This document shows positions 1-8,898 of a stretch of 64,000 nt of DNA, in pieces (positions within the stretch are counted from its first letter, which is position 1; each line of letters opens with the position of its first letter). The notes beneath the pieces are model-generated. The model was not told the DNA's origin and ran no database searches. It was given only the letters and a program-made list of their open reading frames with translations. The stretch lies in assembly GCA_910584645.1 (NCBI GenBank), contig CAJUAU010000007.1, positions 87,175 to 151,174 of the forward strand, read 5' to 3'. Source of the DNA: an uncultured Eubacterium sp. (GTDB lineage Bacteria; Bacillota; Clostridia; Lachnospirales; Lachnospiraceae). Both the position numbers and the translations under genes were made by a program.

Positions 1-1320
1 ATGAATCGTAAGCTTCGGTGACCAGCTCACTGTCCCATGCAGCTTCGCACTTTCCACCCATGCAAAATCTGGATTGTCCGTAATAATAACGGGTTCAGTA
101 ACCATTCCATTATCATCAATACCATTATTTTCTACATAGATTTTGCAGGGATTTCCATTGGCATCGGTTCCAGAAAGGATGTATCTGGCTGACAATGTTT
201 CAATCTGCCCGTTAAATTTCAATCTCCTATCCACACAGTCTGAAACGATCTCTCCCTTAAAATTCGCACAATCGGATGCTCCTCCAAAATGGATCATCGA
301 AGCTTTCCCTGTATTTCCTATTACCGATGTGGTGCTGCCTATATCGATGGTGAAGGTAAAGATCTCATTGGGATAAGACTGGCTCTCATCCGGCCGGATC
401 ACCGGGGGAGGGGACACCGGCTCGGTATTTGACTCATTCCACAAAATATCAATGGTCTTTGTCCCATCGCCCTGATCTGTGACACGCCCCTGCAGATCTG
501 CTGTTTCAAGCCAGGATAATGCAGAGCTGTCAGTTATGATGATGGGGGTTGTGACGGCCTTTCCGCTCTCGTCAATAGTTCCATTGTCCTCGATGAACAT
601 GGAACATTTTTTGCCCTCTGTGTCTGTGCCGGATATCATATATCTCGAACAGAGACGTGTCTCCCCCTCTTTATAGTCTTTTATAACAACCGTACCTTCT
701 TCTGTGATCTTTCCGTTCAGATATTCCCCTGCCACTTCACCTGTAAAATACTGCATATCAACGTGACAGGTATTTCCTTCCACAGAATGTAACTCCGTAT
801 CAGACACGGTTACTGTCATGACCTTTTTGGTATACAGGTCAGGGGTTGGCGCCGGTGTCTCGGTAGGCTGCGGCGTCGCCTGGGGTGTGGTCTGCGGGGA
901 AACTGCCGGTGTTTCCTGAGGCAATGACGGCGGCGTTACCTGAGCTGTATTTGTGGGCTGAGGACTTATGGGTGGTTTATGTATGAATTTCTTTTTACAG
1001 CTCACACTGATTACTCCTATCTTCTTTGAAGACTTTTTGGAACCCTTCTTTAATTTCTGCATCACCGTGATCTTAGCCCTTCCCGGTTTTTTGGCTGTGA
1101 TCACACCTTTTGAACTGACCGCCGCGGTCTTCTTAGAAGAGGACCGGAAGGTATAGACTGCTTTTTTATTTTTGTTCTTGATGGTGATCTTTTTCTTCTG
1201 CCCCACATCCAATGTAAGTTTTTTAAATGATAGAGATGGTTTTTTGGCAGCATTTACCGTCTGCCAGTTCCCCAGGAGCAGCCCGGACACGAGAACCAGG
1301 CATAATAGTTTTTTCTTCAT
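1..1320 (-). CDS. Secreted protein: Lys-rich Ig-like domain plus two DUF3237-like repeats (C-terminus cut by window edge)
   Basis: Reading leftwards from ATG at 1318-1320 (GGAAAGGTG upstream), 440 codons are open to the window edge without a stop. Residues 1-24 form a signal peptide ending VNA. Residues 25-110 are a lysine-rich Ig-like (Big_2-type) domain with the pattern SSSKKTAAVSSKGVITAKK. Residues 115-160 are a Thr/Pro/Gln linker. Residues about 165-295 and 318-440 are two copies of one domain, each with an SRYMISGTD / ARYILSGTD strand, a FIEDNG / YVENNG strand, and a SALSWLE / DFAWVE segment. This order resembles DUF3237 (ARYxLxTxDG, then xVxNxG, then YAWLN). The function of DUF3237 is not established. 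It lies 35 nt downstream of the exchanger gene on the same strand. The N-terminal layout matches seven other proteins in the window. The DUF3237 assignment is from motif memory; the gene itself is clear. Confidence 0.82.
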   Translation of the reverse strand, partial: MKKKLLCLVLVSGLLLGNWQTVNAAKKPSLSFKKLTLDVGQKKKITIKNKNKKAVYTFRSSSKKTAAVSSKGVITAKKPGRAKITVMQKLKKGSKKSSKKIGVISVSCKKKFIHKPPISPQPTNTAQVTPPSLPQETPAVSPQTTPQATPQPTETPAPTPDLYTKKVMTVTVSDTELHSVEGNTCHVDMQYFTGEVAGEYLNGKITEEGTVVIKDYKEGETRLCSRYMISGTDTEGKKCSMFIEDNGTIDESGKAVTTPIIITDSSALSWLETADLQGRVTDQGDGTKTIDILWNESNTEPVSPPPVIRPDESQSYPNEIFTFTIDIGSTTSVIGNTGKASMIHFGGASDCANFKGEIVSDCVDRRLKFNGQIETLSARYILSGTDANGNPCKIYVENNGIDDNGMVTEPVIITDNPDFAWVESAKLHGTVSWSPKLTIH

Positions 1321-1355
1321 TATTTTCACACCTTTCCGTAATTATAAAATGACTG

Positions 1356-2312
1356 TTACCTTACACAGATATATACCCAGTACCCGATATAGAGAAGAAC
1401 CATGCAGGCACCCTCGGCGCGGTTCACACGCTCCTTGGTCCAGGTAAAGACCCAGACGATCAGACTCATCAGGATCAAAAGCACTACATCAACAAGATTC
1501 TCTGTTATGACAGCGATGGGACTGATGGCGGAACTGATGCCCAGCACAAAAAGAATATTAAAAATATTGGAGCCAATGACATTTCCCAGCGCCATATCCA
1601 CCTGCTTTTTCCTCGCTGCCACCACTGACGTAACAAGTTCCGGAAGGCTTGTCCCGATGGCACAGATCGTCAGTCCTACCAGCGTCTGGCTCATTCCAAA
1701 AGTAGTGGCGATCTTAGAAGCAGACTTTACAACAAAATCCCCGCCAAAAGCAATGGCGGCAGCGCCGCCTGCAATAAACAGGATGCTCTTCCAGACCGGG
1801 ATCACGGCGTACTCTTCACCTTCATCTTCTACGTCCTTCCCTGCTGCTCTGGCTTTCAGGGCAGACATCACCATATAGAACAAAAACAAAATAAAGATCA
1901 CGAGAAAGATCCATCCGTCCATCCGCTCCAGTTCCATTCCGAAAAATCCGAGAACTCCCAGCAAGACGGCACATAGGATAGAAAATGTGATATCACGGTT
2001 TCTGGTTTCCGCTTTGACGGCCAGTGGAGCAAATAAAGCACACACGCCACATACCACCATCAGATTAAAAATATTAGATCCCAGAACGTTACTGACTGCC
2101 AGCGAATTTTCTCCCGTCAATGAGGCATTGATACTGACAGAACACTCTGGAAGGCTCGTTCCCATGGCCACGATGGTCATTCCCACAATAAGAGAGGGAA
2201 CTCTCAGTTTTCTGGCAATACTGGCGCTTCCCTCCACAAAAAAGTCTGCACCCTTGATCAGAAGCACGAAACCTGCGATTAATAGTAAAAATGTTGGGAT
2301 TAATGCTGCCAT
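1356..2312 (-). CDS. Calcium/sodium:proton-type exchanger, CaCA family (YrbG-like)
   Basis: A 318-aa integral membrane protein made of two homologous halves, the hallmark of the Ca2+:cation antiporter superfamily. Each half carries the alpha-repeat signature: VAMGTSLPECSVS at residues 48-60 and AIGTSLPELVTS in the second half, each followed by a GNVIGSNIFN-like segment. The acidic residue of GTSLPE and the Asn of GSNIFN are ion-binding positions in this family. About ten hydrophobic helices are visible, and the length is normal for YrbG-type proteins. It probably exports Ca2+ in exchange for Na+ or H+; the ion cannot be fixed from sequence. The start is ATG with GGAGG nine bases upstream. A strong sigma-A promoter lies at 2384-2412, divergent from the yugP-like gene. 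Confidence 0.92.
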   Translation of the reverse strand: MAALIPTFLLLIAGFVLLIKGADFFVEGSASIARKLRVPSLIVGMTIVAMGTSLPECSVSINASLTGENSLAVSNVLGSNIFNLMVVCGVCALFAPLAVKAETRNRDITFSILCAVLLGVLGFFGMELERMDGWIFLVIFILFLFYMVMSALKARAAGKDVEDEGEEYAVIPVWKSILFIAGGAAAIAFGGDFVVKSASKIATTFGMSQTLVGLTICAIGTSLPELVTSVVAARKKQVDMALGNVIGSNIFNILFVLGISSAISPIAVITENLVDVVLLILMSLIVWVFTWTKERVNRAEGACMVLLYIGYWVYICVR

Positions 2313-2383
2313 AAGATATGTCCTCCAAATTTTTTTAGCCTGACTATTCGTCGATTTAATCTATTGTTTGCAATTACTTCATA

Positions 2384-2412
2384 ATTTTATAAAAAAAATA
2401 TGTTATTGTCAA
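2384..2412 (-). promoter_or_regulatory. Sigma-A promoter for the exchanger gene
   Basis: On the minus strand a perfect TTGACA (2407-2412) and TAAAAT (2384-2389) are separated by 17 bases of A/T-rich sequence, about 70 bases upstream of the ATG. No other gene on this strand could use it. Confidence 0.75.
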
Positions 2413-2483
2413 TAAATACCGTTGCAGGTCTGGGTATTATGATCCATTCCTGTATATCCTATAACTGAAAGGAGCGATTTATT

Positions 2484-3179
2484 ATGCCATTCTTTTTCCC
2501 TTATTTTGATCCCACTTACATTTTTGTCATAGCAGGCGTACTGATCAGTATTGCCGCTTCTGCCAATGTAAACGGAAGTTTCCGCAAATACAGCCAGGTT
2601 TTCAGCCAGAGAGGGATCCGCGCTGAACAAGCTGCAGAAATGATCCTTCGGAACGCCGGGATTCAAGATGTATCCGTCCAGCGGATATCCGGAAACCTGA
2701 CCGATCATTATGATCCCCGGTCAAAGATCCTCCGGCTGTCCGATTCCGTCTACGGTTCTTCTTCTGTTTCCGCCATCGGTGTAGCCGCCCACGAATGCGG
2801 ACATGCGATCCAGCACGCCAGGGGGTACGCTCCCCTTGCGATCAGAAGCGCTATCGTACCTGTTGTAAATTTTGCCTCCCGTATCTCCATGCCTTTGATC
2901 CTGTTCGGCCTGATCCTGGGCTATGTACAGCTGGCTCAGATCGGCGTGATCCTCTTTTCTGCCGTTCTTATTTTTCAGCTGGTGACGCTGCCGGTGGAGT
3001 TTAATGCTTCCCGGAGAGCACTGAACATACTGGAAAGTACCAATATCCTTTATGGAGATGAAAACACTGGCGCCAGAAGGGTTCTTCGTGCTGCTGCCCT
3101 TACCTATGTAGCTTCTGCTCTCGCCACAGCCCTGCAGCTGTTCCGGCTGATCCTGCTCACAAACCGGAGACGGGATTAA
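2484..3179 (+). CDS. yugP: YugP-type neutral zinc metallopeptidase
   Basis: A 231-aa membrane protein. Residues 10-28 are an N-terminal transmembrane helix. The metalloprotease motif AAHECGHAIQH has H103, E104 and H107 in the HExxH arrangement. Hydrophobic helices follow at about 120-165 and near the C-terminus. Length and motif order match the Zn-dependent peptidase family of B. subtilis YugP (Zn_peptidase_2), which is membrane-bound with the active site next to the bilayer; its natural substrate is unknown. ATG is preceded by GAAAGGAG. It appears monocistronic, followed by a hairpin at 3296-3339. Confidence 0.93.
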   Translation: MPFFFPYFDPTYIFVIAGVLISIAASANVNGSFRKYSQVFSQRGIRAEQAAEMILRNAGIQDVSVQRISGNLTDHYDPRSKILRLSDSVYGSSSVSAIGVAAHECGHAIQHARGYAPLAIRSAIVPVVNFASRISMPLILFGLILGYVQLAQIGVILFSAVLIFQLVTLPVEFNASRRALNILESTNILYGDENTGARRVLRAAALTYVASALATALQLFRLILLTNRRRD

Positions 3180-3295
3180 TACAGTACCAAACTACGAGCG
3201 TCACGCTTCACGAGGCTGCCCGGGTCGGCAGGTATTTTCACTTTACCTTCACATCCGCGGGCGGCGCCATGGCTTGTGCCTTCGCGTAAAATCAT

Positions 3296-3339
3296 AGAAT
3301 TCCGATTCCCTGCATTTAGAGGAAACCGGAATTCTTTTC
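3296..3339. terminator. Bidirectional terminator between yugP and the NlpC/P60 gene
   Basis: GAATTCCG at 3297-3304 pairs with CGGAATTC at 3327-3334, with a further inner TCC/GGA pairing. TTTT follows on the plus strand. The flanking genes converge here. The minus-strand side has only a short T-rich tail, so it is better for the plus strand. Confidence 0.65.
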
Positions 3340-3366
3340 ATTTTACATTATTCTCTATCAGCGGGC

Positions 3367-4779
3367 TCAACCTGAGATCACTCTTCTCGCACAATATGGC
3401 GTACGATAACCGATGTTGCTGGTGGTAATTCCTGTGGTTGGATTGCTGGCATGCACAACTCTTCCTCCGCCAATACAGATCGCCACATGGTTTACATGGC
3501 CATTCCGGGCATAAAAGATAAGATCTCCTGCCCTGGCACTGGATACGCTGATCTTCTTTCCTACACCGGACTGCTCACTGGATGTTCTCGGCAGATTGAT
3601 TCCGAACTTTCGGAACACTGCCTGGGAGAAACCGGAACAGTCTGTACCATGAGTCAGACTGGAACCGCCATACACATACGGATTTCCTACAAACTGCAAT
3701 GCGTAAGAAGCAATGGCAGAACCGTCGCCGCTGCCGAGGGCACCGCTGGAACTGCTGTTTCCGCCAGAAGATTTATCCGAGGGATCAGAATGATTCGACT
3801 TTCCAGCAGATCCTTTCATCGAGGATCCACCCCCACCTGATTTGTTACTTGAACTTCCACCGCCGGAATTTCCTTTTGAACCACCGGAATTACTGGAGTT
3901 TCCAGAGCTGCCGGAATTGCTGGAAGGCTGGGATGGCTGCTGCTGTGCCATATCCTCCCTCGCCGCCGCTGCTGCCGCTGCCGCCTTCTTCCTTGCCTCT
4001 TCACGCTCCTCTTCAATGGATACCGCTTTCTTAAACTTAACAGATAAGTCCACATATTCTTTGGAAACAAAACCTTTCGTGTCTCCATCAACCATAATCT
4101 TTACCCATTCCTTATCCTCGCGGAGAACTTCAAAACTCTCTTCCCCGGATACGAGGGTAAGAACTGCACACTCTGTATTTTTTGCTTCCCGGACTTTCAA
4201 AGTCTCTGTATTCACAGTGGCGATCTTTGTCCCGAATTTATCTACCAGTTTTTCGGCACTGAACCCGATGGCAAGATAATCTGACTTAATGTAACCCTCT
4301 ACCTGCCCTGACTTGATCTTTACCCAGTCTCCAGTTTTTTCTCTGATCGTAGCTGCACTTCCACGGTACAGTTTTCCCAGCACTTTACTGTCCGTATTTG
4401 GTTTTTTACGGACATTTACATAGTCTGCTGCCACCGATATGCCGATCTTGTCGTATTCTGATTTGGGTTTCGGTGTTGCCGAGGGTGTCGGCTCTGGTGC
4501 CACGGCGCCATCGGAAACAGCCGGCGCATTCGGATCAGTACCTGGTGCTGCGGGGGCATTCTGAGCTGGGTCATCCGGAAACGCCACGATTGCCTCAGGA
4601 TCCGAAGCAGCGCCCGCCGACTGGGTATCTACATACTGCTGCAACGTATAGGACATACCAGCCAGTTCCTTTTCCGTACACATCGTAGTAGTCATCGATG
4701 TTATATGATTTACCATTATTCCGGCAGTCAGACATATTCCTGCCCCTAAGAAGATTTTAAGGATTCTTCCTCTCCGCAT
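3367..4779 (-). CDS. SH3-domain NlpC/P60 cell-wall endopeptidase
   Basis: A 470-aa secreted or membrane-anchored peptidoglycan hydrolase. Residues 8-28 form an uncleaved-looking hydrophobic N-terminus. A Pro/Ala/Thr linker (about 60-108) is followed by two bacterial SH3 domains (about 113-170, with YVNVRKKPN; and 185-245, with LKVREAKN), which usually bind the wall. An Ala-run helix and a long Gly/Ser/Asn/Lys linker (about 285-355) lead to the NlpC/P60 domain (about 358-470). The catalytic Cys is C381 in GTDCSGFS and the catalytic His is H431 in VNHVAICIGG. P60 enzymes cut D-Glu-meso-DAP type stem-peptide bonds. The unusually long glycine/serine linker suggests reach through the wall. The gene stands alone, with about 180 bases of noncoding sequence on either side. 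Confidence 0.93.
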   Translation of the reverse strand: MRRGRILKIFLGAGICLTAGIMVNHITSMTTTMCTEKELAGMSYTLQQYVDTQSAGAASDPEAIVAFPDDPAQNAPAAPGTDPNAPAVSDGAVAPEPTPSATPKPKSEYDKIGISVAADYVNVRKKPNTDSKVLGKLYRGSAATIREKTGDWVKIKSGQVEGYIKSDYLAIGFSAEKLVDKFGTKIATVNTETLKVREAKNTECAVLTLVSGEESFEVLREDKEWVKIMVDGDTKGFVSKEYVDLSVKFKKAVSIEEEREEARKKAAAAAAAAREDMAQQQPSQPSSNSGSSGNSSNSGGSKGNSGGGSSSNKSGGGGSSMKGSAGKSNHSDPSDKSSGGNSSSSGALGSGDGSAIASYALQFVGNPYVYGGSSLTHGTDCSGFSQAVFRKFGINLPRTSSEQSGVGKKISVSSARAGDLIFYARNGHVNHVAICIGGGRVVHASNPTTGITTSNIGYRTPYCARRVISG

Positions 4780-4962
4780 GTTATTCCCTCCAGTATGTAC
4801 TCTATCAGATAATTAATCTCTCCTAAAGTTCTTCTTCATATTTTTTAAGAATTTATTACAAAAATATTACGCCTTAAATTTAAGTATATCAACATTATAC
4901 TGCCTTGTCAAGAAAATTACCGATTTATCGGCATTCCTCATTCTTCCAGTGAATCATCTCTT

Positions 4963-5346
4963 TTATTTTTCAACAACCGCTTCAATCTCAATCAGTACAT
5001 CTTTGGGAAGACGTGCCACTTCCACACAGGAGCGCGCCGGAAAATCCTTTGTAAAAAATTTTGCATAAATCTCATTCACCAATGCAAAATCATCCATATT
5101 TTTAATGAAAACCGTGGTCTTCACTGTATTCTCAATACTGGCGCCAGAAGCCTTGATCAGCGCCGCCAGATTGCCGATCGCCTGTTCCGCCTGGGCTTCA
5201 ATCCCCCCATCCACAAGTTCTCCTGTCTCCGGAATGATCGGGATCACACCAGATGTAAAGATCAAACCGTTAACTTCAACTGCCTGGGAATACGGGCCAA
5301 TCGCTGCCGGAGCCTGTTTTGTAGTTATTATTTTTTTCATGTTCAT
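4963..5346 (-). CDS. ridA: RidA family enamine/imine deaminase
   Basis: The protein beginning MNMKKIITTKQAP (128 aa) is a typical RidA/YjgF protein, a small trimeric enzyme that hydrolyses reactive 2-aminoacrylate released by PLP enzymes. Visible family features are GPYSQAVEVNG near the N-terminus, FTSGVIP, the conserved Arg in PARSCVEVARLP, and the C-terminal IEIEAVVEK. A longer open frame extends 28 codons upstream to 5430, but that part is not RidA-like. AGGAAAGGG lies eight bases before the ATG at 5346, so I chose that start; the ATG at 5340 is also possible. Confidence 0.93.
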   Translation of the reverse strand: MNMKKIITTKQAPAAIGPYSQAVEVNGLIFTSGVIPIIPETGELVDGGIEAQAEQAIGNLAALIKASGASIENTVKTTVFIKNMDDFALVNEIYAKFFTKDFPARSCVEVARLPKDVLIEIEAVVEK

Positions 5347-5524
5347 CACCTGAACCCTTTCCTGTCTTTTTTCAATATCATTATATAATACATTTCTAAG
5401 ATATGACAAGTGATTTTTCAAAGAATCCACTAGTATTTCCGTTAAAAATTTTGTATAATTAAAATATCAGTTATGAATTATTATAGATTTGTTCTAAATT
5501 GATAGAAAGGCATGGTGATTTTCA

Positions 5525-6145
5525 ATGAAAACAGTAATCACGATTAGCAGGCAGTATGGAAGCGGGGGACGCGAGATCGGAAAAAAACTGGCGGACCAGC
5601 TGGGGATCCCATTTTACGACAATGAGATCATTTCCAGGGCTGCCAAAGATACCGGATTCTCAGAGGCCGCCTTTGAATCCGTGGAAGATAAGGCGACAAA
5701 CAGTCTTCTTTATTCCATTGCCATGGGCATGAACGTTTTTACCAGCCAGGACACCGGTTTTGCCGGACTTTCTTTAGATGACCGGATCTTTCTGGCCCAG
5801 TCCAATGTGATCCGGAAAGTTGCAGAGGAAGGTGCCTGCGTGATCGTCGGAAGATGCGCTGACTACATTTTGAAAGATTTGGATGATATAATAAATGTAT
5901 TCATAAGTGCCGACCTTGATTTTCGTATCCAGCGCTCCATCGAGATCGACCAGCTCTCACCAGAACACGCTGCCGAGACCGTATCCAAAAAGGATAAAAG
6001 CCGGGGGAACTATTACCGCTACCATGCCGGGGAACGTTGGGATAATCTTTTCAATTACGACCTGGTCCTCCGAAGTGACCGCATTGGCATCGACAAGACG
6101 GTAGAATGTATTAAAAATTATGTACAATCTATCTTAAAACATTAA
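5525..6145 (+). CDS. Cytidylate kinase-like family protein
   Basis: A 206-aa P-loop protein of the Cytidylate_kin2 type. The N-terminus TVITISRQYGSGGREIGKK is the phosphate-binding loop, followed by LGIPFYDNEIISRAAK. The middle carries GACVIVGRCADYIL, and a lid region has DKSRGNYYRYHAG. The family is common in Firmicutes, where it is distinct from the Cmk fused or linked to rpsA; phosphorylation of CMP or a related nucleotide is assumed, not shown. It is 18 bases upstream of the first xylanase gene, so the two may share a transcript, though a functional link is not obvious. Confidence 0.88.
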   Translation: MKTVITISRQYGSGGREIGKKLADQLGIPFYDNEIISRAAKDTGFSEAAFESVEDKATNSLLYSIAMGMNVFTSQDTGFAGLSLDDRIFLAQSNVIRKVAEEGACVIVGRCADYILKDLDDIINVFISADLDFRIQRSIEIDQLSPEHAAETVSKKDKSRGNYYRYHAGERWDNLFNYDLVLRSDRIGIDKTVECIKNYVQSILKH

Positions 6146-6163
6146 AATTAAAGGAGAAGGAAA

Positions 6164-7804
6164 ATGACAAGATTCAGGAAAACAGCTGCCGGGGTACTGA
6201 CAGCAGCGCTCTGCATAACACTGATCGTCCCTGCCGGGGCTGAGGGCGCAGCAAAGAAACCAAAACTTTCAAAGAGTAAGCTCAGCGTGAAAACCGGCAA
6301 GACAGTAACTCTGAAAGTAAAAAATGCCACGAAGGCAAAGATCAGCTGGAAGAGCAGTAAAAAGAAGATCGCAAAAGTGAAAGCCAGCGGAAAATATGGT
6401 TGTAAGATTACCGGGGTAAAACAGGGAAATGCTGTGATCACCTGCCGGATCAAAAAAGGCAGAAAAACTACTACATTAAAATGTAAGGTAACAGTTCAGC
6501 AGTCAAAGAAGACTGATCCATCAAAAAAGACACCGGTTCCGGCAAATACGCCTCCAGCTGTTCCGGCTCCAGTGGTTACTCCACCCGGTCCAGGGACACC
6601 ATCACCAGTGCCAACACCCGATCCCAACAGCATTTTAGGAAAATATAAAGATATTTTCCCACGCCTTGGGAACTGCCTCAACAGCTGGCAGCTTCAGGAT
6701 GCCGAGACAATGAGCCATGTAAAAAAACATTATAACAGCTTTACCCTTGAAAATGAGATGAAGCCAAATTCCCTGCTGGGCTTCTGGGCTACTCCCATTT
6801 CCAAAAAACAGGCAAAAGACAAAGGATACATCCTTCCAGATACATATACGGAAACCTATGTTCCCCAGCTCAATTTTGAACAGCTGGACAAAGCCCTTGA
6901 AAGCGCATATGATAATGATCTTAAGATGCGGGGCCACACCCTGCTCTGGCACAGCCAGACCCCCCAGTGGTTCTTTGTTAAGGATTACAAAAACGGATCA
7001 GACGTTGTCACCAAGGAAGTGATGGACGCAAGACTGGAGTTTTACGTTTCCACCGTTATGTCCCATGTTATGGAAAAAGAAATAGAACTGACCGGAGAGG
7101 CAGGAAGTATCGTTTACGCCTGGGATGTGGTAAATGAATATCTTCACCACGGTTATGCCGGCAATATCACCACCTGGACTTCCGTATATGGTGAACAGAA
7201 TCTGAAACCTACCTATGTAAAGAAAGCATATGAACTTGCCTATGAGCAGCTGGTAAAATATGAGGCACAAAATAAAGTGACCCTCTTTTACAATGATTAT
7301 GACACCTATTTCAATTCAAGTCAGCTTGTGAGACTGGTGGATTATATCAATGAGGATGAAGAAGCCTATATCTGTGGTGGTATCGGAATGCAGACCCACT
7401 TAGACGTGGACCGCCCAACCCTCGATGTATACAAAAAGGCGCTGGATATGTTCCTGGAAACTGGTCTGGAGATTCAGATCACAGAGCTGGACGTAACCAT
7501 TAACTGGGATCACAAGTCAGCATATGATTATAGCGATGAAGGGCAGACCGACGAAGACCAGGCAGCTTATGTACGGGACTTTATGGAAATGGTCATAAAC
7601 ACCCAGAAACATCTGGACAAAGAGGTCAATCCAAAAGGCATCACCAGTCTTACCATCTGGGGGCTGTGTGACAGTGTTTCCTGGAGAGGTGGTTTCCAGC
7701 AGAAGGGAAACAGCCGTCCTACACTGTTTGACACTTCAATTAACGATCCGAAACCATCTTTTGAAGAGTTTTTAAGTGCAGCGGAAGTATGGCAGCAGCC
7801 ATGA
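6164..7804 (+). CDS. Secreted GH10 endo-1,4-beta-xylanase with Lys-rich Ig-like domain
   Basis: A 546-aa exported xylanase. Residues 1-28 are a signal peptide (ends EGAA). Residues 30-110 form the Lys-rich Big_2-type domain (WKSSKKKIAKVKASGKYG). Residues 115-160 are a Pro/Thr linker. The GH10 barrel spans about 163-546 with the family landmarks in order: TLENEMK, RGHTLLWHSQTPQWF, the acid/base Glu E325 in WDVVNEY, FYNDYDTY, GIGMQTHLD, the nucleophile E441 in ITELDVT, and the closing TIWGLCDSVSWRGG. All catalytic residues are present, so it should cleave internal xylan bonds outside the cell. Start ATG at 6164 follows AGGAGAAGG. It is closely related to the enzyme at 8899-10605, probably by duplication. 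Confidence 0.95.
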   Translation: MTRFRKTAAGVLTAALCITLIVPAGAEGAAKKPKLSKSKLSVKTGKTVTLKVKNATKAKISWKSSKKKIAKVKASGKYGCKITGVKQGNAVITCRIKKGRKTTTLKCKVTVQQSKKTDPSKKTPVPANTPPAVPAPVVTPPGPGTPSPVPTPDPNSILGKYKDIFPRLGNCLNSWQLQDAETMSHVKKHYNSFTLENEMKPNSLLGFWATPISKKQAKDKGYILPDTYTETYVPQLNFEQLDKALESAYDNDLKMRGHTLLWHSQTPQWFFVKDYKNGSDVVTKEVMDARLEFYVSTVMSHVMEKEIELTGEAGSIVYAWDVVNEYLHHGYAGNITTWTSVYGEQNLKPTYVKKAYELAYEQLVKYEAQNKVTLFYNDYDTYFNSSQLVRLVDYINEDEEAYICGGIGMQTHLDVDRPTLDVYKKALDMFLETGLEIQITELDVTINWDHKSAYDYSDEGQTDEDQAAYVRDFMEMVINTQKHLDKEVNPKGITSLTIWGLCDSVSWRGGFQQKGNSRPTLFDTSINDPKPSFEEFLSAAEVWQQP

Positions 7805-7816
7805 TCCTATAGAGGT

Positions 7817-7855
7817 GACTGCGAAACGATGGGCAGCTTGTGACGTTTCGCAGCC
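7817..7855 (+). terminator. Hairpin after the first GH10 gene
   Basis: CTGCGAAACG (7819-7828) pairs perfectly with CGTTTCGCAG (7844-7853) 14 bases after the stop codon. The tail is only moderately T-rich (CTAATTTTACT), so it is a weak terminator or an mRNA-stabilising hairpin. Confidence 0.45.
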
Positions 7856-7888
7856 ACTAATACTAATTTTACTAAGGAAGAAACCAAA

Positions 7889-7993
7889 ATGGCACTGAAT
7901 ATTTGGGCAAGCATAGCAAATTTTAAAAAAAACCAAGAAATCTATTGTTTCGGAAATTACAATAGCTGGCCAGGGAAAAAGATTTACTTATAG
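7889..7993 (+). CDS. Possible 34-aa small ORF
   Basis: ATG at 7889 follows AAGGAAG with eight bases spacing and opens a 34-codon frame starting MALNIWASIANFKKNQEIY and ending at TAG 7991-7993. It lies in the AT-rich stretch between the first GH10 gene and the TPR protein. I recognise no family. Only the plausible ribosome site supports it; it may be chance. Confidence 0.2.
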   Translation: MALNIWASIANFKKNQEIYCFGNYNSWPGKKIYL

Positions 7994-8011
7994 ATAAAGG
8001 AGAAGATAGAA

Positions 8012-8800
8012 ATGAGCAGAAAAATAAAAATAATAATTGCTATAATTATAATAGCCATAATTGCTGCAGCTGGTATTTTTGCATACAACTATTATCGAAA
8101 TGAACAGATTCATGAATCAAAAGAACACTTTAAAAAGGCGGAAGCCTTATATAAGGATGAAAAATATGATAAAGCAATTAATGAATATTCTATGATTCAT
8201 AAATGGGATGAAGAAAATTATAAATTAAAAGCAGAAAAAATTTCGACATGCAAAACAAATCAGGAATCTTTAGGATATATTGAAGAAGCTAAGAAATATG
8301 AGAAGGATTATAATTTTCCAAAGGCGTTAGAGACATATCAAAAGGTATCAGAACTGGATTCCAGATATTATCCTACAGCCCAAAACTCAGCAGATCAATT
8401 AAAGACGACATTAGAGAATGCTGAATTTATTTTAAAATATACAAAATCTATTGAAAAGAAATTTGGTTTTAAAAACAAAGATATAGAAATCGTGTATTTT
8501 GCAAAAGACTCGGGTTTTTTTAAAGATACTGAGGTGGTTGTTCAATATAAAGGCAGGGATGACAGACTTTATATAGTAACGGAAAAGAAACCTGACGAAT
8601 CAGATTATATGACAATATATAAAGTAAAAGAAGCCCCTAAATATGTATCAGTATGGGGTGAAGTGCAGCAGGAAACCGGTTGGTTATCCTATTCTATAAA
8701 TTCACTTCGGGAAATGACAGCTGAAACTATAATAGATGGTTTCGATGCAATAGACACAAAGGCAGATGATACATTATTGAACTATATTCAAAATAACTGA
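8012..8800 (+). CDS. Membrane-anchored TPR-like protein of unknown function
   Basis: A 262-aa protein with one N-terminal transmembrane helix (residues 5-27, almost all Ile/Ala) and an extracytoplasmic part. Residues 32-60 (KKAEALYKDEKYDKAINEY) and 85-115 (AKKYEKDYNFPKALETYQKV) look like two TPR helical hairpins. Residues 135-262 are a beta-rich region without a motif I recognise. ATG at 8012 follows AAAGGAGAAGATAG. The gene is markedly more AT-rich than the flanking xylanase genes, which hints at separate acquisition. Its place between two xylanases suggests a surface assembly role, but nothing in the sequence proves it. Confidence 0.78.
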   Translation: MSRKIKIIIAIIIIAIIAAAGIFAYNYYRNEQIHESKEHFKKAEALYKDEKYDKAINEYSMIHKWDEENYKLKAEKISTCKTNQESLGYIEEAKKYEKDYNFPKALETYQKVSELDSRYYPTAQNSADQLKTTLENAEFILKYTKSIEKKFGFKNKDIEIVYFAKDSGFFKDTEVVVQYKGRDDRLYIVTEKKPDESDYMTIYKVKEAPKYVSVWGEVQQETGWLSYSINSLREMTAETIIDGFDAIDTKADDTLLNYIQNN

Positions 8801-8898
8801 TAAAAGCAAAATCGGATATCAGAGAAAGAAATTCCGTATTTAAGCGGATTCTAGCGTTTAACACACGCCTAATATCAATATAACTTAAGGAGGTTATC

